A stretch of DNA of 59,904 nt from Erysipelotrichaceae bacterium (GTDB lineage: Bacteria; Bacillota_I; Bacilli_A; Erysipelotrichales; Erysipelotrichaceae), in NCBI GenBank assembly GCA_009773735.1, contig WSYG01000004.1:65932-125835 (forward strand), given 5' to 3'. The notes under the pieces are model-generated. The model was not told where the DNA came from, searched no databases, and was given only the letters and a program-made list of their open reading frames with translations. How positions within the stretch are numbered: position 1 is the stretch's first letter; each line of letters starts with the position of its first letter. The translations under genes were made by a program, and so were the position numbers. Below, one piece after another: positions 33,748 through 42,729 of the stretch.

Positions 33748-34701
33748 ATGAAAAAGCACATTTTAATAGGTATTTCACTAATAGTTATATTTGTGATCAC
33801 AGGTTGTACTGGATCGACTTATCCTAGAACAGATCAACAAATCGAAGGCGATTGTCTTAAAATTCAACCCATACAAAGCAACTTGGTCGAGTTAAGAGAT
33901 TTTGAAATCAACTCTAAGTACATTGGGGAAGAAATATTTGTTGTAAAGGCAACGATTACTTTAAAAACTGATCTAGAAGTGGTAAAAGCCGAAGTTATTA
34001 TGAACTATAAAAAACATGATAAGGTTTGGTATGTAGATACTTCCGATATAAAAATAAACGAAGTTGTTACCACTCAAATTCCTAACATAGATCTCGTTAA
34101 ACAAAAACTCGCAACTTTTAAGTTATTACTTGAGGAATATGACGCACACAGTTTACTTATACCAGTCACTGTGACTGATCAGCCTTATGACAATAGTGGT
34201 AAAATTATCTTTTCCTTTTTCCAAGAAGGCGATAAAGAAAACTGGATATACAAAACTGAAGGTAAGGTTACAGCAATCTATGACCTCAATAAACGTTGGC
34301 AATTATCGATTAACAATGATGTTTATTCTGAAGCTACAATTTGGGAAGGAAATTATGAACTGTTGAGATGGAACACACCGAATCAAATAGGTGTTCCGGA
34401 TATTCGTGTTCCTTTAACACTTTTTGGTGAATGCAAAATGACAAGAAATGGAACCAATGTAATAACAGATTGTCAAGTCGCAGGTAAATTTACAATCGAT
34501 GGGACAGTTTATGAGATCGCAGGAATCATGAATCCTAAGTTGGATAAACCTAATACACGCAATATAGTATTTAAATATGGTGTTGCGGAAAATCAATATA
34601 TCGGGATAAGTATTGACTTTTTCGAAGAGAATGGGCAAATGTACCATAACCTAAATGGATTGATAGGTAATGAGTATGCATTCGTGTTAAGGATAAACTA
34701 G
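33748..34701 (+). CDS. Lipoprotein, family LP (member 3)
   Basis: 317 residues from the ATG at 33748, which follows AAAAGGGGG; an in-frame ATG at 33634 is rejected because it lacks a site and the signal peptide begins here. Lipobox V-I-T-G-C (Cys20). Family segments A-I-Y-D-L-N-K-R-W, I-W-E-G-N-Y-E-L-L and L-F-G-E-C-K-M-T-R-N are present, with F-K-Y-G-V-A-E-N-Q-Y near the end. More AT-rich than its neighbours. Function unknown. Confidence 0.78.
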   Translation: MKKHILIGISLIVIFVITGCTGSTYPRTDQQIEGDCLKIQPIQSNLVELRDFEINSKYIGEEIFVVKATITLKTDLEVVKAEVIMNYKKHDKVWYVDTSDIKINEVVTTQIPNIDLVKQKLATFKLLLEEYDAHSLLIPVTVTDQPYDNSGKIIFSFFQEGDKENWIYKTEGKVTAIYDLNKRWQLSINNDVYSEATIWEGNYELLRWNTPNQIGVPDIRVPLTLFGECKMTRNGTNVITDCQVAGKFTIDGTVYEIAGIMNPKLDKPNTRNIVFKYGVAENQYIGISIDFFEENGQMYHNLNGLIGNEYAFVLRIN

Positions 34702-34743
34702 TCCTACCTTTACAAAACAACGATAAACTCTTATAATTGACCT

Positions 34744-34936
34744 ATCTTGATGAGAGCATGAATGTGTGGTGATTGTGTAGAGAACCGGTGGTTGGTGAAA
34801 ACTGGTCATGAACCTTACAGGTATGGGCTTATTAACCATCAGCGCGACCCGGCGATATGGGATCGAGTGCACTGTTTTCTGACAGTGAACTAAGGTGGAA
34901 CCACGTGAAAGCGTCCTTAGCGGGCGCTTTTCTTTT
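34744..34936 (+). promoter_or_regulatory. T-box riboswitch of metG
   Basis: A 190-base leader follows TATAAT (34732-34737). It contains the Stem I landmark AGAGAACC, the T-box AAGGTGGAACCACG (34892-34905), an antiterminator closed by AAGG / CCTT, and a competing terminator AAAGCGTCC / GGGCGCTTT (34908-34930) with a T tail. Candidate Met specifiers are ATG at 34823-34825 or 34808-34810. Uncharged tRNA-Met should switch on metG. Confidence 0.93.
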
Positions 34937-34950
34937 ACACAGGAGGAAAA

Positions 34951-36858
34951 ATGAAAACAAAACAAGATTTCTACATGACGACAGCGATTGCATATACCTC
35001 AGGTAAACCTCATATTGGGAATATCTATGAGATTGTTTTGGCGGATTCGATTGCCAGATACAAACGTCAAGAAGGCTATAATGTCTTCTTTATGACGGGA
35101 ACCGATGAACATGGCCAAAAGATCGAAGACAAGGCTAAAGAAGCCGGTAAGACCCCTAAAGTCTATGTTGATGAGGTTGCCTCAGTCATCAGAGGTTTAT
35201 TTGATCTGATGAATACATCGTATGATAAATTTATTCGTACGACAGATGCAGATCATGAACAACAGATTCAAAAAATCTTCAAGAAACTTTATGATCAAGG
35301 AGATATTTATAAAGGCGAGTATGAAGGTTGGTATTGTAAAGCGTGCGAATCCTTTTATACGGAAACACAGTTAAAAGAGTCCAAGTGTCCAGATTGTGGT
35401 GGCCCTGTTGAGAAAGCCAAAGAGGAGTCTTATTTCTTTAAACTCAGTAAATATACAGATCGTTTGATCAAACACATCGAAGATCATCCTGAATTCATAC
35501 AGCCAGAAAGCCGTAAGAATGAAATGATCAATAATTTCTTGAAGCCTGGACTACAAGATCTGGCTGTCTCAAGAACTTCGTTTAAATGGGGTGTACCTGT
35601 ATCATTTGATTCAAGACATGTGGTTTACGTTTGGATCGACGCCTTAAGCAACTACATTACCGGTATTGGATATGATGCGGATGGTCAACACAGCGAAAAT
35701 TTCTTGCGCTTTTGGCCAGCTGATCTTCATTTGATCGGTAAAGATATTTTGCGTTTCCATACGATTTATTGGCCAATCATGTTGATGGCTTTGGATATTC
35801 CTTTACCTAAACAAGTCTTTGGTCATCCTTGGTTGTTGGTTGGTGAAGGGAAGATGAGCAAATCTAAAGGCAATGTAATCTATGCGGATGATTTGGTAGA
35901 GCTGTTTGGAGTCGATGCGGTAAGATACTTGATGTTACATGAAATGCCTTTTGCTCAAGATGGAACGTTGACCTATGAAATCATGATCGAACGGATCAAT
36001 TCTGATTTAGCCAATATCTTAGGTAATCTTGTTAATCGTACTTTAACGATGGCCAATAAGTACTTTGGAGGCGTTTTAGAAAATCCTGAAGTTTCAGGTC
36101 CTTTTGATTCGGAACTCATCTCATTGGCTTTAGAAACACCTATGAAAGTCAATGAACATATGGCTCACTTAAGAGTCCAAGATGCGATCGATGATGTTTT
36201 TGAACTGTTAAGAAGATCTAATAAATACATCGATGAAACCTTACCTTGGAATCTTGCGAAGGATCCAGTAGACTTACCACGATTAAAAACCGTCATCTAT
36301 AACTTATGTGAAGCCATACGAGTGTCCGCAGTATTACTACATTCGTTCATTCCTGAAACGGCAGATTCGATCTTAAAACAACTTAATACTCAAGCCAGAG
36401 ACTTGGCTTCATTGAAGAGTTTTAACGGAATCGTCAATGAGACAAAGGTCACAGAAACACCCACAATACTCTTTCAAAGATTGGATGCGAAAGTCATATT
36501 AGAAAAGCTTCAACCTGCTCAAATTAAATTAGAGGTCAAATCTGAGATCAGCATCGACGACTTCAACAAACTCGATTTAAGAATAGGAACTGTTTTAAGT
36601 TGCGAAAATCATCCAGACTCTGATAAACTCTTGGTTTCTCAAGTTAAGATCGGACCAGAGACTCGCCAAATCGTCAGTGGTTTACGTCCTCAATTTGAAG
36701 CCAAAGATTTGATTGGCCAACATGTCGTGGTCGTGGTCAATTTGAAACCAGTTAAATTAAGAGGCGTCTTATCTAGTGGGATGTTATTGGTGGGAGAAGA
36801 CAAAGATCAACTCGAGCTCCTTCATTTACATACCCTTAAAAACGGAATCGTTCGATGA
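34951..36858 (+). CDS. metG: Methionyl-tRNA synthetase
   Basis: 635 residues. Class I synthetase with K-P-H-I-G-N (HIGH) near 20, a zinc knuckle C-K-A-C ... C-P-D-C (about 129-149), K-M-S-K-S (about 303-307), an anticodon-binding domain, and a C-terminal tRNA-binding (EMAP-like) domain from about 530. AGGAGGA precedes the ATG. The T-box leader controls it. It overlaps alkA by four bases. Confidence 0.97.
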   Translation: MKTKQDFYMTTAIAYTSGKPHIGNIYEIVLADSIARYKRQEGYNVFFMTGTDEHGQKIEDKAKEAGKTPKVYVDEVASVIRGLFDLMNTSYDKFIRTTDADHEQQIQKIFKKLYDQGDIYKGEYEGWYCKACESFYTETQLKESKCPDCGGPVEKAKEESYFFKLSKYTDRLIKHIEDHPEFIQPESRKNEMINNFLKPGLQDLAVSRTSFKWGVPVSFDSRHVVYVWIDALSNYITGIGYDADGQHSENFLRFWPADLHLIGKDILRFHTIYWPIMLMALDIPLPKQVFGHPWLLVGEGKMSKSKGNVIYADDLVELFGVDAVRYLMLHEMPFAQDGTLTYEIMIERINSDLANILGNLVNRTLTMANKYFGGVLENPEVSGPFDSELISLALETPMKVNEHMAHLRVQDAIDDVFELLRRSNKYIDETLPWNLAKDPVDLPRLKTVIYNLCEAIRVSAVLLHSFIPETADSILKQLNTQARDLASLKSFNGIVNETKVTETPTILFQRLDAKVILEKLQPAQIKLEVKSEISIDDFNKLDLRIGTVLSCENHPDSDKLLVSQVKIGPETRQIVSGLRPQFEAKDLIGQHVVVVVNLKPVKLRGVLSSGMLLVGEDKDQLELLHLHTLKNGIVR

Positions 36859-37490
36859 GTGAAGATAAGATCACAGTTAGTCAAGAAGCCATTGATTATC
36901 TGTGTAAACAAGATGGTATTTTAGGTGCATTCATTAAAAAAACAGGTCCTTTAAGTCGTGGTACTCTTGAAGATCCCTATTTATCAACATTAGATTGTAT
37001 CCTAGCCCAACAAGTCTCTGGTAAAGCTGCTCAATCCATCGGAAAGAAAGTCTTTGCGAGATTTCCTAATGGTGATCCACAAGCCATCCTAGACGCACAA
37101 ATCGAAGATATGAGAACTTTAGGTCTATCTGGATCTAAAGCTGCCTATTTAAAAAACGTCGCTCAAACTAAACTGGATGGGTCTGTAAAGTGGGATCAAC
37201 TTCAATCGATGGACACACAAGACATCATCGATGCCTTATTACCAATCAAAGGTGTAGGGTTGTGGACTGTACAAATGGTACTTATTTTTAGTTTGAAGAA
37301 GATGGATGTGATGAGTTATGATGATTTGGCCATAAGAAGAGGCATCATGCGTCTATATCATCTAGAGAAAGTATCTAAAGATTTCTTCGCAGAGCTTTAT
37401 CAAAAAACAGCGCCTTATCAAACCTATGCTTCTTTCTATCTATGGGAAGCCAGTCTTTCAAAAGAGAATATACCATTTCCTATAGTTTGA
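36855..37490 (+). CDS. DNA-3-methyladenine glycosylase II (AlkA-like)
   Basis: 211 residues. HhH-GPD superfamily: helix-hairpin-helix L-P-I-K-G-V-G-L-W-T-V-Q-M (about 129-141) and the catalytic Asp in Y-D-D-L-A-I-R-R-G. No C-terminal FeS cysteines, so it is AlkA-type and not a Nth/MutY enzyme. It removes alkylated bases. Its start overlaps the metG stop, so it is expressed with metG under T-box control, an unusual link. Confidence 0.88.
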   Translation: MSEDKITVSQEAIDYLCKQDGILGAFIKKTGPLSRGTLEDPYLSTLDCILAQQVSGKAAQSIGKKVFARFPNGDPQAILDAQIEDMRTLGLSGSKAAYLKNVAQTKLDGSVKWDQLQSMDTQDIIDALLPIKGVGLWTVQMVLIFSLKKMDVMSYDDLAIRRGIMRLYHLEKVSKDFFAELYQKTAPYQTYASFYLWEASLSKENIPFPIV

Positions 37491-37547
37491 TAAGGATTGA
37501 AGATTGATTAATAAATTCGTTCTTCAAGGAATAGTATCTAAATTAAA

Positions 37548-37574
37548 ACCCCTCACTTATGTAAAGTGAGGGGT
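37548..37574. terminator. Bidirectional terminator between alkA and the ABC permease
   Basis: ACCCCTCACTT / AAGTGAGGGGT 11-bp stem, loop ATGTA, between convergent genes. Confidence 0.87.
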
Positions 37575-37587
37575 ATCTTTATGATGA

Positions 37588-39834
37588 CTAATTTTTGATC
37601 ATGGCATCAAAGATGGTATAAATCTCTGTGCTTGTTTTGCGTTGATTTCCCGCAATGATCGCTAAGACCTCATCTGTATACTGGGCTTGAACCAAAAGGT
37701 TACCATAACCATTTTGTAGAGCCAAAGACATCAATGGGACATCCGAAATGCCTTTTTGAGACACATAAGGCAAGATCGCCACAAGTTGGTCATTGGTTAA
37801 TTCTACGTAAGTAACAGGTATTGGGGTAGAAACTTCATAGTTGTAATAAAACATTTCTTGGACTGATTTCATGGATGAGCCAGACATAGCAATCTTAAAG
37901 AGTGCACTGTCTTTAACTAAAGGATTTGTGCTTTCATTTGGTAATAATAGTGCTGCTTTAGGCCAAACATAGGTCGAATCAGGGGTAGGATTCAATACAA
38001 GTCCTGTAGATTCAAGTAGTCCAACTACTCTGGTAAAACGTGTATCGACATCCAAACTGGAATTCAGGCAACTTGCTCTTGTTTCACTTGCATCTTTACA
38101 GGTTTCCATTGATAGATAACCCAAAGCTTTGTATTCTGTTGAAATGATTTGCGCATCACTTAAAGAAGCTAAGTCTTCAAGATAAGCAGTTTTCAAAGCT
38201 TGTAGACTCAACGCACTCACATTGACGCTTGAACCATACAAGATCGAAGACCATTTCGCAACCTTCAACACAGGATAAATCTCTATATCAGATAAGTTTG
38301 GAGCTGTTAATTTAATGATCTCCGGAGAATTGTTAAGCGTTAAGAGAACACCAGTCCATTGGATAGGGACGACATATTCTCGTTTTTGAGTGCTTCCGCC
38401 TTTAAGATGGTAAGTAATTGTAAGATTAATTGAAGCATTATATTTATTGGATAAGAAGCTTAAGGGAACATATGATTTCTGATAACCAGGTTGGTCTTCA
38501 ATCATCTCGATGAGATTACTGCTATCTGAGAAGCCATAGTTATAGTCGATCCACTTAAATTCAGAAATGATGATCTTATGTAAATCATAAACAGCTTTGA
38601 TGTCAGAGTCAGATGTAAACTTTAAAAGATGTTCTACATCACGACCAAAATCGGTTGAATTATCAGGAGAAGGGATAATCAAATCTGTATAGTCTGTAAA
38701 AATCACATCTACCGATTCAATATTGGCAAGAGAAGGAATCTTAGAGGCATAACCAAAGCCCTTTGTCGCCAAACCTCCAATCAACAACGCAAAGGCAACT
38801 GCTGCGATGATCAGATAATTCAAGAAGGCTCTAAATAAGTGCTTAAATCCTCGTTCCGCAATCGCATCCATAACCAGATATAAAACCATACTGAAGAAAA
38901 TTGGGAAAAAGAAATTGATTGGGGCATAATACGAAGTATAGTAAGCCATAGAATTCAAACTATAAATGACACAATACAAGAAGATGATAAACAAGATGAT
39001 CAATAGACCACTAACCGTTGGGAAGAAGGTCTTGTTGGTGAATGGTTTCTCTGCTTTTTCTGATTTACGAATCAAATAAAATTGATTACTGATGATGATG
39101 ATCACACTGGCAACGATGAGCCAATATAAACCATTCACATAACCGCTCATCCACATCCTAGTGCTTGCCTCAAATCCACTTTCAAACAACGCATAGATCG
39201 GGAAGATGATCCCAATCACTTTTGTTAGATTGCCAATTGAGAAACCCAATAAGATGGTTTGAACAAATAGGATATATGCACCATAGGCTAAGATCGGCAA
39301 GAAATTTAAAACGACAGAATACAAGAAGGCATCTAGACTTGTTCCAGTGTTCATCATCGTAAACAAGACGATGCTTAAGATGGCAGTCGAAATCCCAATT
39401 AACGCAACGTATCGTTCAAGGATGACCAAGAAATCGATCTCTGATGTCAGGGTCAATATACCACCACTAAACCACCCAACCGTAAATGGTACGATAACAA
39501 TCAAAATCGCTGCGATCAAAGACGTCAACAATAAATCTGAACGTTTGATCGGCAATGCGTGATACACATCCAAATTCTTCTTAGAATTCATATAGTTCAT
39601 GATTTGAAGCGGAATCATAAAGGAAGTCAGCAACAATAAACCAATGTTGAAGAACATCCCTGTTTCACGTATCCCATCATATCCACTAGATCTGGATAGA
39701 ATATTTACCGTGATGGCCAATACAGGATATAGAGTCAGCATCGCAATACTCATGATCAGCATATATCGAGCATTACGTTTAAGTAAGAATCTTAAATATT
39801 CAATTTGAAGTCTTGGTTTAAACAAGTTGACCAT
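37588..39834 (-). CDS. ABC transporter permease with large extracellular domain
   Basis: 748 residues from the ATG at 39834 (AAAGG precedes it; an in-frame ATG at 39861 is possible). The N-terminal 370 residues hold about ten hydrophobic segments; residues about 370-748 form a mostly hydrophilic domain that is probably outside. The layout matches permeases of GntR-YtrA-linked ABC systems in Bacillota, which respond to cell-wall or membrane stress. The start lies inside the ATPase gene. Substrate unknown. Confidence 0.8.
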   Translation of the reverse strand: MVNLFKPRLQIEYLRFLLKRNARYMLIMSIAMLTLYPVLAITVNILSRSSGYDGIRETGMFFNIGLLLLTSFMIPLQIMNYMNSKKNLDVYHALPIKRSDLLLTSLIAAILIVIVPFTVGWFSGGILTLTSEIDFLVILERYVALIGISTAILSIVLFTMMNTGTSLDAFLYSVVLNFLPILAYGAYILFVQTILLGFSIGNLTKVIGIIFPIYALFESGFEASTRMWMSGYVNGLYWLIVASVIIIISNQFYLIRKSEKAEKPFTNKTFFPTVSGLLIILFIIFLYCVIYSLNSMAYYTSYYAPINFFFPIFFSMVLYLVMDAIAERGFKHLFRAFLNYLIIAAVAFALLIGGLATKGFGYASKIPSLANIESVDVIFTDYTDLIIPSPDNSTDFGRDVEHLLKFTSDSDIKAVYDLHKIIISEFKWIDYNYGFSDSSNLIEMIEDQPGYQKSYVPLSFLSNKYNASINLTITYHLKGGSTQKREYVVPIQWTGVLLTLNNSPEIIKLTAPNLSDIEIYPVLKVAKWSSILYGSSVNVSALSLQALKTAYLEDLASLSDAQIISTEYKALGYLSMETCKDASETRASCLNSSLDVDTRFTRVVGLLESTGLVLNPTPDSTYVWPKAALLLPNESTNPLVKDSALFKIAMSGSSMKSVQEMFYYNYEVSTPIPVTYVELTNDQLVAILPYVSQKGISDVPLMSLALQNGYGNLLVQAQYTDEVLAIIAGNQRKTSTEIYTIFDAMIKN

Positions 39835-40708
39835 AACCTTTAGCCTCCATTTCATAGACAAAGACCTCTTCCATCGTTATTGGGATTTCTTCCAATAAGA
39901 CAGGTTGAGTGCTTTCAATCAACGCTCTAATTGAGCTGATATCGCCTTTGGCGATCATCAGATAGACATGACCACGTTGTTCAAGATGCAAAGGTGCAAT
40001 TTCTTTAAATATGTCAGCGCCTTGTTCTTTAGTATATCCGATTTGTAACTTATGATAATTTGAACGAATGTTTTCAACTTCATCTTGGATGGAAATTGTA
40101 TGTTGGTCCAATAAAGCAATCGAATCACAGATGTCTTCTAATTCTCTTAAGTTGTGTGACGATATGACGACTGTAATCTGTCGATTCATCAACTCATCTG
40201 TGATCAAACGTTTGAACATCAAACGCATGACAGGATCCAACCCATCAAAAGCTTCATCCAGTAATAAAACTTCAGGATCGCAAGACAAGGCCAATATAAC
40301 ACTTGCTTGTCTTTTCATTCCTTTAGAATAATCATTGATCTTTTCATTCTCATTGAGTTTGAAATGACCTAACAGTTTTTGATACATCGTTTCGTTGAAC
40401 GAAGCATAGAAGATCTGATAGAATTTCTTCATTTCTTTCAAGGTAGATTGAGTTAAGAAGAAAGGATCATCAGGAACAAACATGATTTTCTGCTTCGCAG
40501 AAGGATTGTCATAAACAATCTCGCCTTCTAACGTTATTTGTCCTGCATCAGGGCTCAAAACCCCACTCATTAGTCGTAAAAGGGTACTTTTTCCAGCACC
40601 ATTGGGTCCTACTAGGCCATAAATGGAACCTTTAGGGATTTCCCAATCGATGTTTTCAAGGACAAGTTTGTTGTCAAAGGATTTCTTAATATTCTTTAAG
40701 GCAATCAT
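39818..40708 (-). CDS. ABC transporter ATP-binding protein (YtrB-like)
   Basis: 296 residues. Walker A G-P-N-G-A-G-K-S (about 34-41), a signature variant Y-S-K-G-M-K-R-Q, Walker B V-L-L-L-D-E-A and the D-loop G-L-D-P. The H-loop S-S-H-N-L-R-E is present. It pairs with the permease whose gene it overlaps by 17 or more bases, and it overlaps the GntR regulator gene by four bases. Confidence 0.92.
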   Translation of the reverse strand: MIALKNIKKSFDNKLVLENIDWEIPKGSIYGLVGPNGAGKSTLLRLMSGVLSPDAGQITLEGEIVYDNPSAKQKIMFVPDDPFFLTQSTLKEMKKFYQIFYASFNETMYQKLLGHFKLNENEKINDYSKGMKRQASVILALSCDPEVLLLDEAFDGLDPVMRLMFKRLITDELMNRQITVVISSHNLRELEDICDSIALLDQHTISIQDEVENIRSNYHKLQIGYTKEQGADIFKEIAPLHLEQRGHVYLMIAKGDISSIRALIESTQPVLLEEIPITMEEVFVYEMEAKGYGQLV

Positions 40709-41076
40709 TGTTTAATCTCCTTGTAGATGGTATTGACCAAGTCAATCAGCGTTGATTCACTCACCCCGAAATGTCTTACATATTCGATGCTTTTGCGAAT
40801 CTCACTAAGTTTTTGAGCCTTCAATTCACTGTGGTCCTGTTCAGTCGTAGATACATAATATCCTTTACCGGTCAAAGAATATACGAAGCCTTCTCTTTCC
40901 AGTTCGGTATACGCTTTGACCACCGTATTAGGGTTGATCCCTAAATCCTTGGCCATTGTTCGAATACCAGGCAACGGGTCATCATGAATCAAGATCCCAC
41001 TGGCAATCTGTGCGAGAACTTGTTCGATGATCTGTTGATAGATCGGTGTAATGCTTTGTCCGTTTACAACAATCAT
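40705..41076 (-). CDS. GntR-family regulator, YtrA subfamily
   Basis: 123 residues. An N-terminal winged helix (I-Y-Q-Q-I-I-E-Q-V ... L-P-G-I-R-T-M-A-K-D-L-G and N-P-N-T-V-V-K-A-Y-T-E-L-E-R-E-G) plus a short C-terminal dimer domain is the YtrA layout. First gene of the regulator-ATPase-permease operon. AAGGAGGTAA precedes the ATG. A nested palindrome just upstream is the likely operator, so it should repress its own operon. Confidence 0.9.
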   Translation of the reverse strand: MIVVNGQSITPIYQQIIEQVLAQIASGILIHDDPLPGIRTMAKDLGINPNTVVKAYTELEREGFVYSLTGKGYYVSTTEQDHSELKAQKLSEIRKSIEYVRHFGVSESTLIDLVNTIYKEIKQ

Positions 41077-41091
41077 AACTTACCTCCTTGC

Positions 41092-41129
41092 TGTATCACT
41101 GTATTACTATACTAATACAGTTGGATACA
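41092..41129. promoter_or_regulatory. Nested palindromic operator of the GntR/ABC operon
   Basis: CTGTATTA-CTATAC-TAATACAG (41099-41120) is a perfect 8-6-8 inverted repeat. It is flanked by TGTATC (41092-41097) and GATACA (41124-41129), a second inverted pair offset by one base. It starts 16 bp before the regulator's start codon. Confidence 0.72.
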
Positions 41130-41299
41130 ATTGTCAACCTTATCGCTATCATTGTTTAAAACTAGCGATAAAGGGTATTTTAGAAGGTATAATGAACATA
41201 AGAAAAATCACATATAAACATCATATAGATCCTGTTGATTCCATAATACAATGTACATAGGCTAAACAATGGTCTATATGACCAGAAAGGTGTTAACAA

Positions 41300-41734
41300 A
41301 TGACTTGGCTCAAGAAGAATTTTTGGCGCATTATAATCATTTCTATTGGGTCAGCCATGATACTGGTTGCGTGTACACAAGTCACGTTAGGACTTATTGG
41401 CGGACAAACGACAGGCGTCATCACAGAATATCGTCGAATCATGGGTGAACGCTCAGGACCGATCCCTAATCGTTATACTTACAGTTTGGGTTACAAATTT
41501 ACACTAAGGGATCAAACATATACTGGCACATCAACGGTCATCGGCTCACCTTTATTCATCAAACCTGATGGGACAACTCCAATCAAGATTCGCTATTTCG
41601 TTTTCCTTCCTTATATCAGTGCACCTCAAGGCGACACAAACGTCGATATCGGAAAATTTGCTTTGATTGGTTTTGGATCCTTATTGATCTATGTTATGAA
41701 TCCTAAACAAAAACGACGCAAAAAACGGAATTAG
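41300..41734 (+). CDS. Small membrane protein, DUF3592-like
   Basis: 144 residues. A transmembrane helix near 9-35 and another near 117-134 enclose a beta-rich segment (Y-S-L-G-Y-K-F-T-L-R-D-Q-T-Y-T-G-T-S-T) resembling DUF3592 proteins. The C-terminus is very basic (K-Q-K-R-R-K-K-R). The V-A-C at residues 23-25 is inside a hydrophobic stretch and could be a lipobox, but the second helix argues for an integral protein. GAAAGGTG precedes the ATG. Confidence 0.6.
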   Translation: MTWLKKNFWRIIIISIGSAMILVACTQVTLGLIGGQTTGVITEYRRIMGERSGPIPNRYTYSLGYKFTLRDQTYTGTSTVIGSPLFIKPDGTTPIKIRYFVFLPYISAPQGDTNVDIGKFALIGFGSLLIYVMNPKQKRRKKRN

Positions 41735-41747
41735 AGTCCCGTTTTTT
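41722..41747 (+). terminator. Terminator between the DUF3592 gene and mbfA
   Basis: AAAACGG / CCGTTTT stem with a nine- to ten-base loop and a T run; it overlaps the stop codon region. Confidence 0.72.
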
Positions 41748-41772
41748 TGATTTATAGTGTTAGTTAATGTCT

Positions 41773-42639
41773 CTATACTTCAATGCCTAAGAATTGTTTG
41801 ACGATGATCCCGATGATGAAGGCAACCAAGGCAACACTCATCGAAATCGAAACCATTTCTAGGAAACGTTTCTTAAATGGTAGATCTTTGGCGACAGATA
41901 CATAGTAAGTAAAGACTAGAATAATCAAAACTACCGTGATCAGTAAACAAGCTAAGGCGATTCTATAATCATCCAGTAATAGATAAGGTAAAGTCATTAG
42001 CACAACCGCCACAATATACATGATGCCTGTATATGACGCTGATTTGAAAGGATGAGGATTTCCATCTGATCTTGCGGATAAGTATTCAGAACTCATCATG
42101 GATAGAGTTGCGGAAATCCCTGTGATTAGTCCACTTAATGCGATCAGTTTTGTGTTTTGTAAGGCAAAAGATAAACCAGCTAAAGTACCTGTTAATTCGA
42201 CCAAGGCATCATTAAGACCTAATACCATGGATCCAACATATTGAAGCCGTTCTTCATCGAGTAAATCGATCAATGCTTTCTCGTGTTTGTCTTCATCCTC
42301 AGCGATTTTTGTGGCTTCAGGAATTTCTTTGGCGATTTCATGATAAGCAATGCTGGCATCGCCTTCACCATTTTCCATCAGCTTGATCGCAAACGTAAAG
42401 CCAAACACTTTACTTAAAAAGGCATACCACCTTACCTTACCCATCTTAGGTTTAACTTCAACATGTGTATATTTTTGCCATAGTTTAGCATGAGCTCTTT
42501 CTTCACTGCCAATTTGAGCAATAATCTGTGCATTCTTATCGTTTTTCATGCCTTTGGCGATGGCAGTATAAATATGATACTCTGTCAATTCACCTTCTTG
42601 CATCTTCAAAATATCATTTTTTATTTTATCGCTGATCAT
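41773..42639 (-). CDS. mbfA: Ferritin-like/VIT1 fusion iron exporter (MbfA-like)
   Basis: 288 residues. The N-terminal domain (about 1-130) is rubrerythrin-like with diiron-type motifs (E-L-T-E-Y-H near 17, G-S-E-E-R-A-H near 44, E-D-E-D-K-H-E near 113). The C-terminal domain (about 135-288) is VIT1/CCC1-like with about five transmembrane helices and G-L-N-D-A-L-V-E-L-T-G. Er-VIT1 proteins export iron and protect from peroxide. It is functionally related to the rubrerythrin at 28.6 kb. AGAGGTAA precedes the ATG, and a palindrome covers its -10 box. Confidence 0.9.
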   Translation of the reverse strand: MISDKIKNDILKMQEGELTEYHIYTAIAKGMKNDKNAQIIAQIGSEERAHAKLWQKYTHVEVKPKMGKVRWYAFLSKVFGFTFAIKLMENGEGDASIAYHEIAKEIPEATKIAEDEDKHEKALIDLLDEERLQYVGSMVLGLNDALVELTGTLAGLSFALQNTKLIALSGLITGISATLSMMSSEYLSARSDGNPHPFKSASYTGIMYIVAVVLMTLPYLLLDDYRIALACLLITVVLIILVFTYYVSVAKDLPFKKRFLEMVSISMSVALVAFIIGIIVKQFLGIEV

Positions 42640-42648
42640 AATTTACCT

Positions 42649-42664
42649 CTATAAAAAATTATAG
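42649..42664. promoter_or_regulatory. Palindrome over the mbfA -10 box
   Basis: CTATAA-AAAA-TTATAG is a 6-4-6 inverted repeat that includes the reverse-strand TATAAT (42663-42658). It could be a metal- or peroxide-regulator site. Confidence 0.45.
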
Positions 42665-42729
42665 CACCATAATGCGCCACTTGATTTGATTTGTCTGGTC
42701 TGTGTTAAAATAGTTAAGCGAGGACCAAT

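Noticed and set aside
34899-34910. CACGTG core as a parS site
   Set aside because: It is part of the conserved T-box sequence of the metG leader; the flanks do not match parS.
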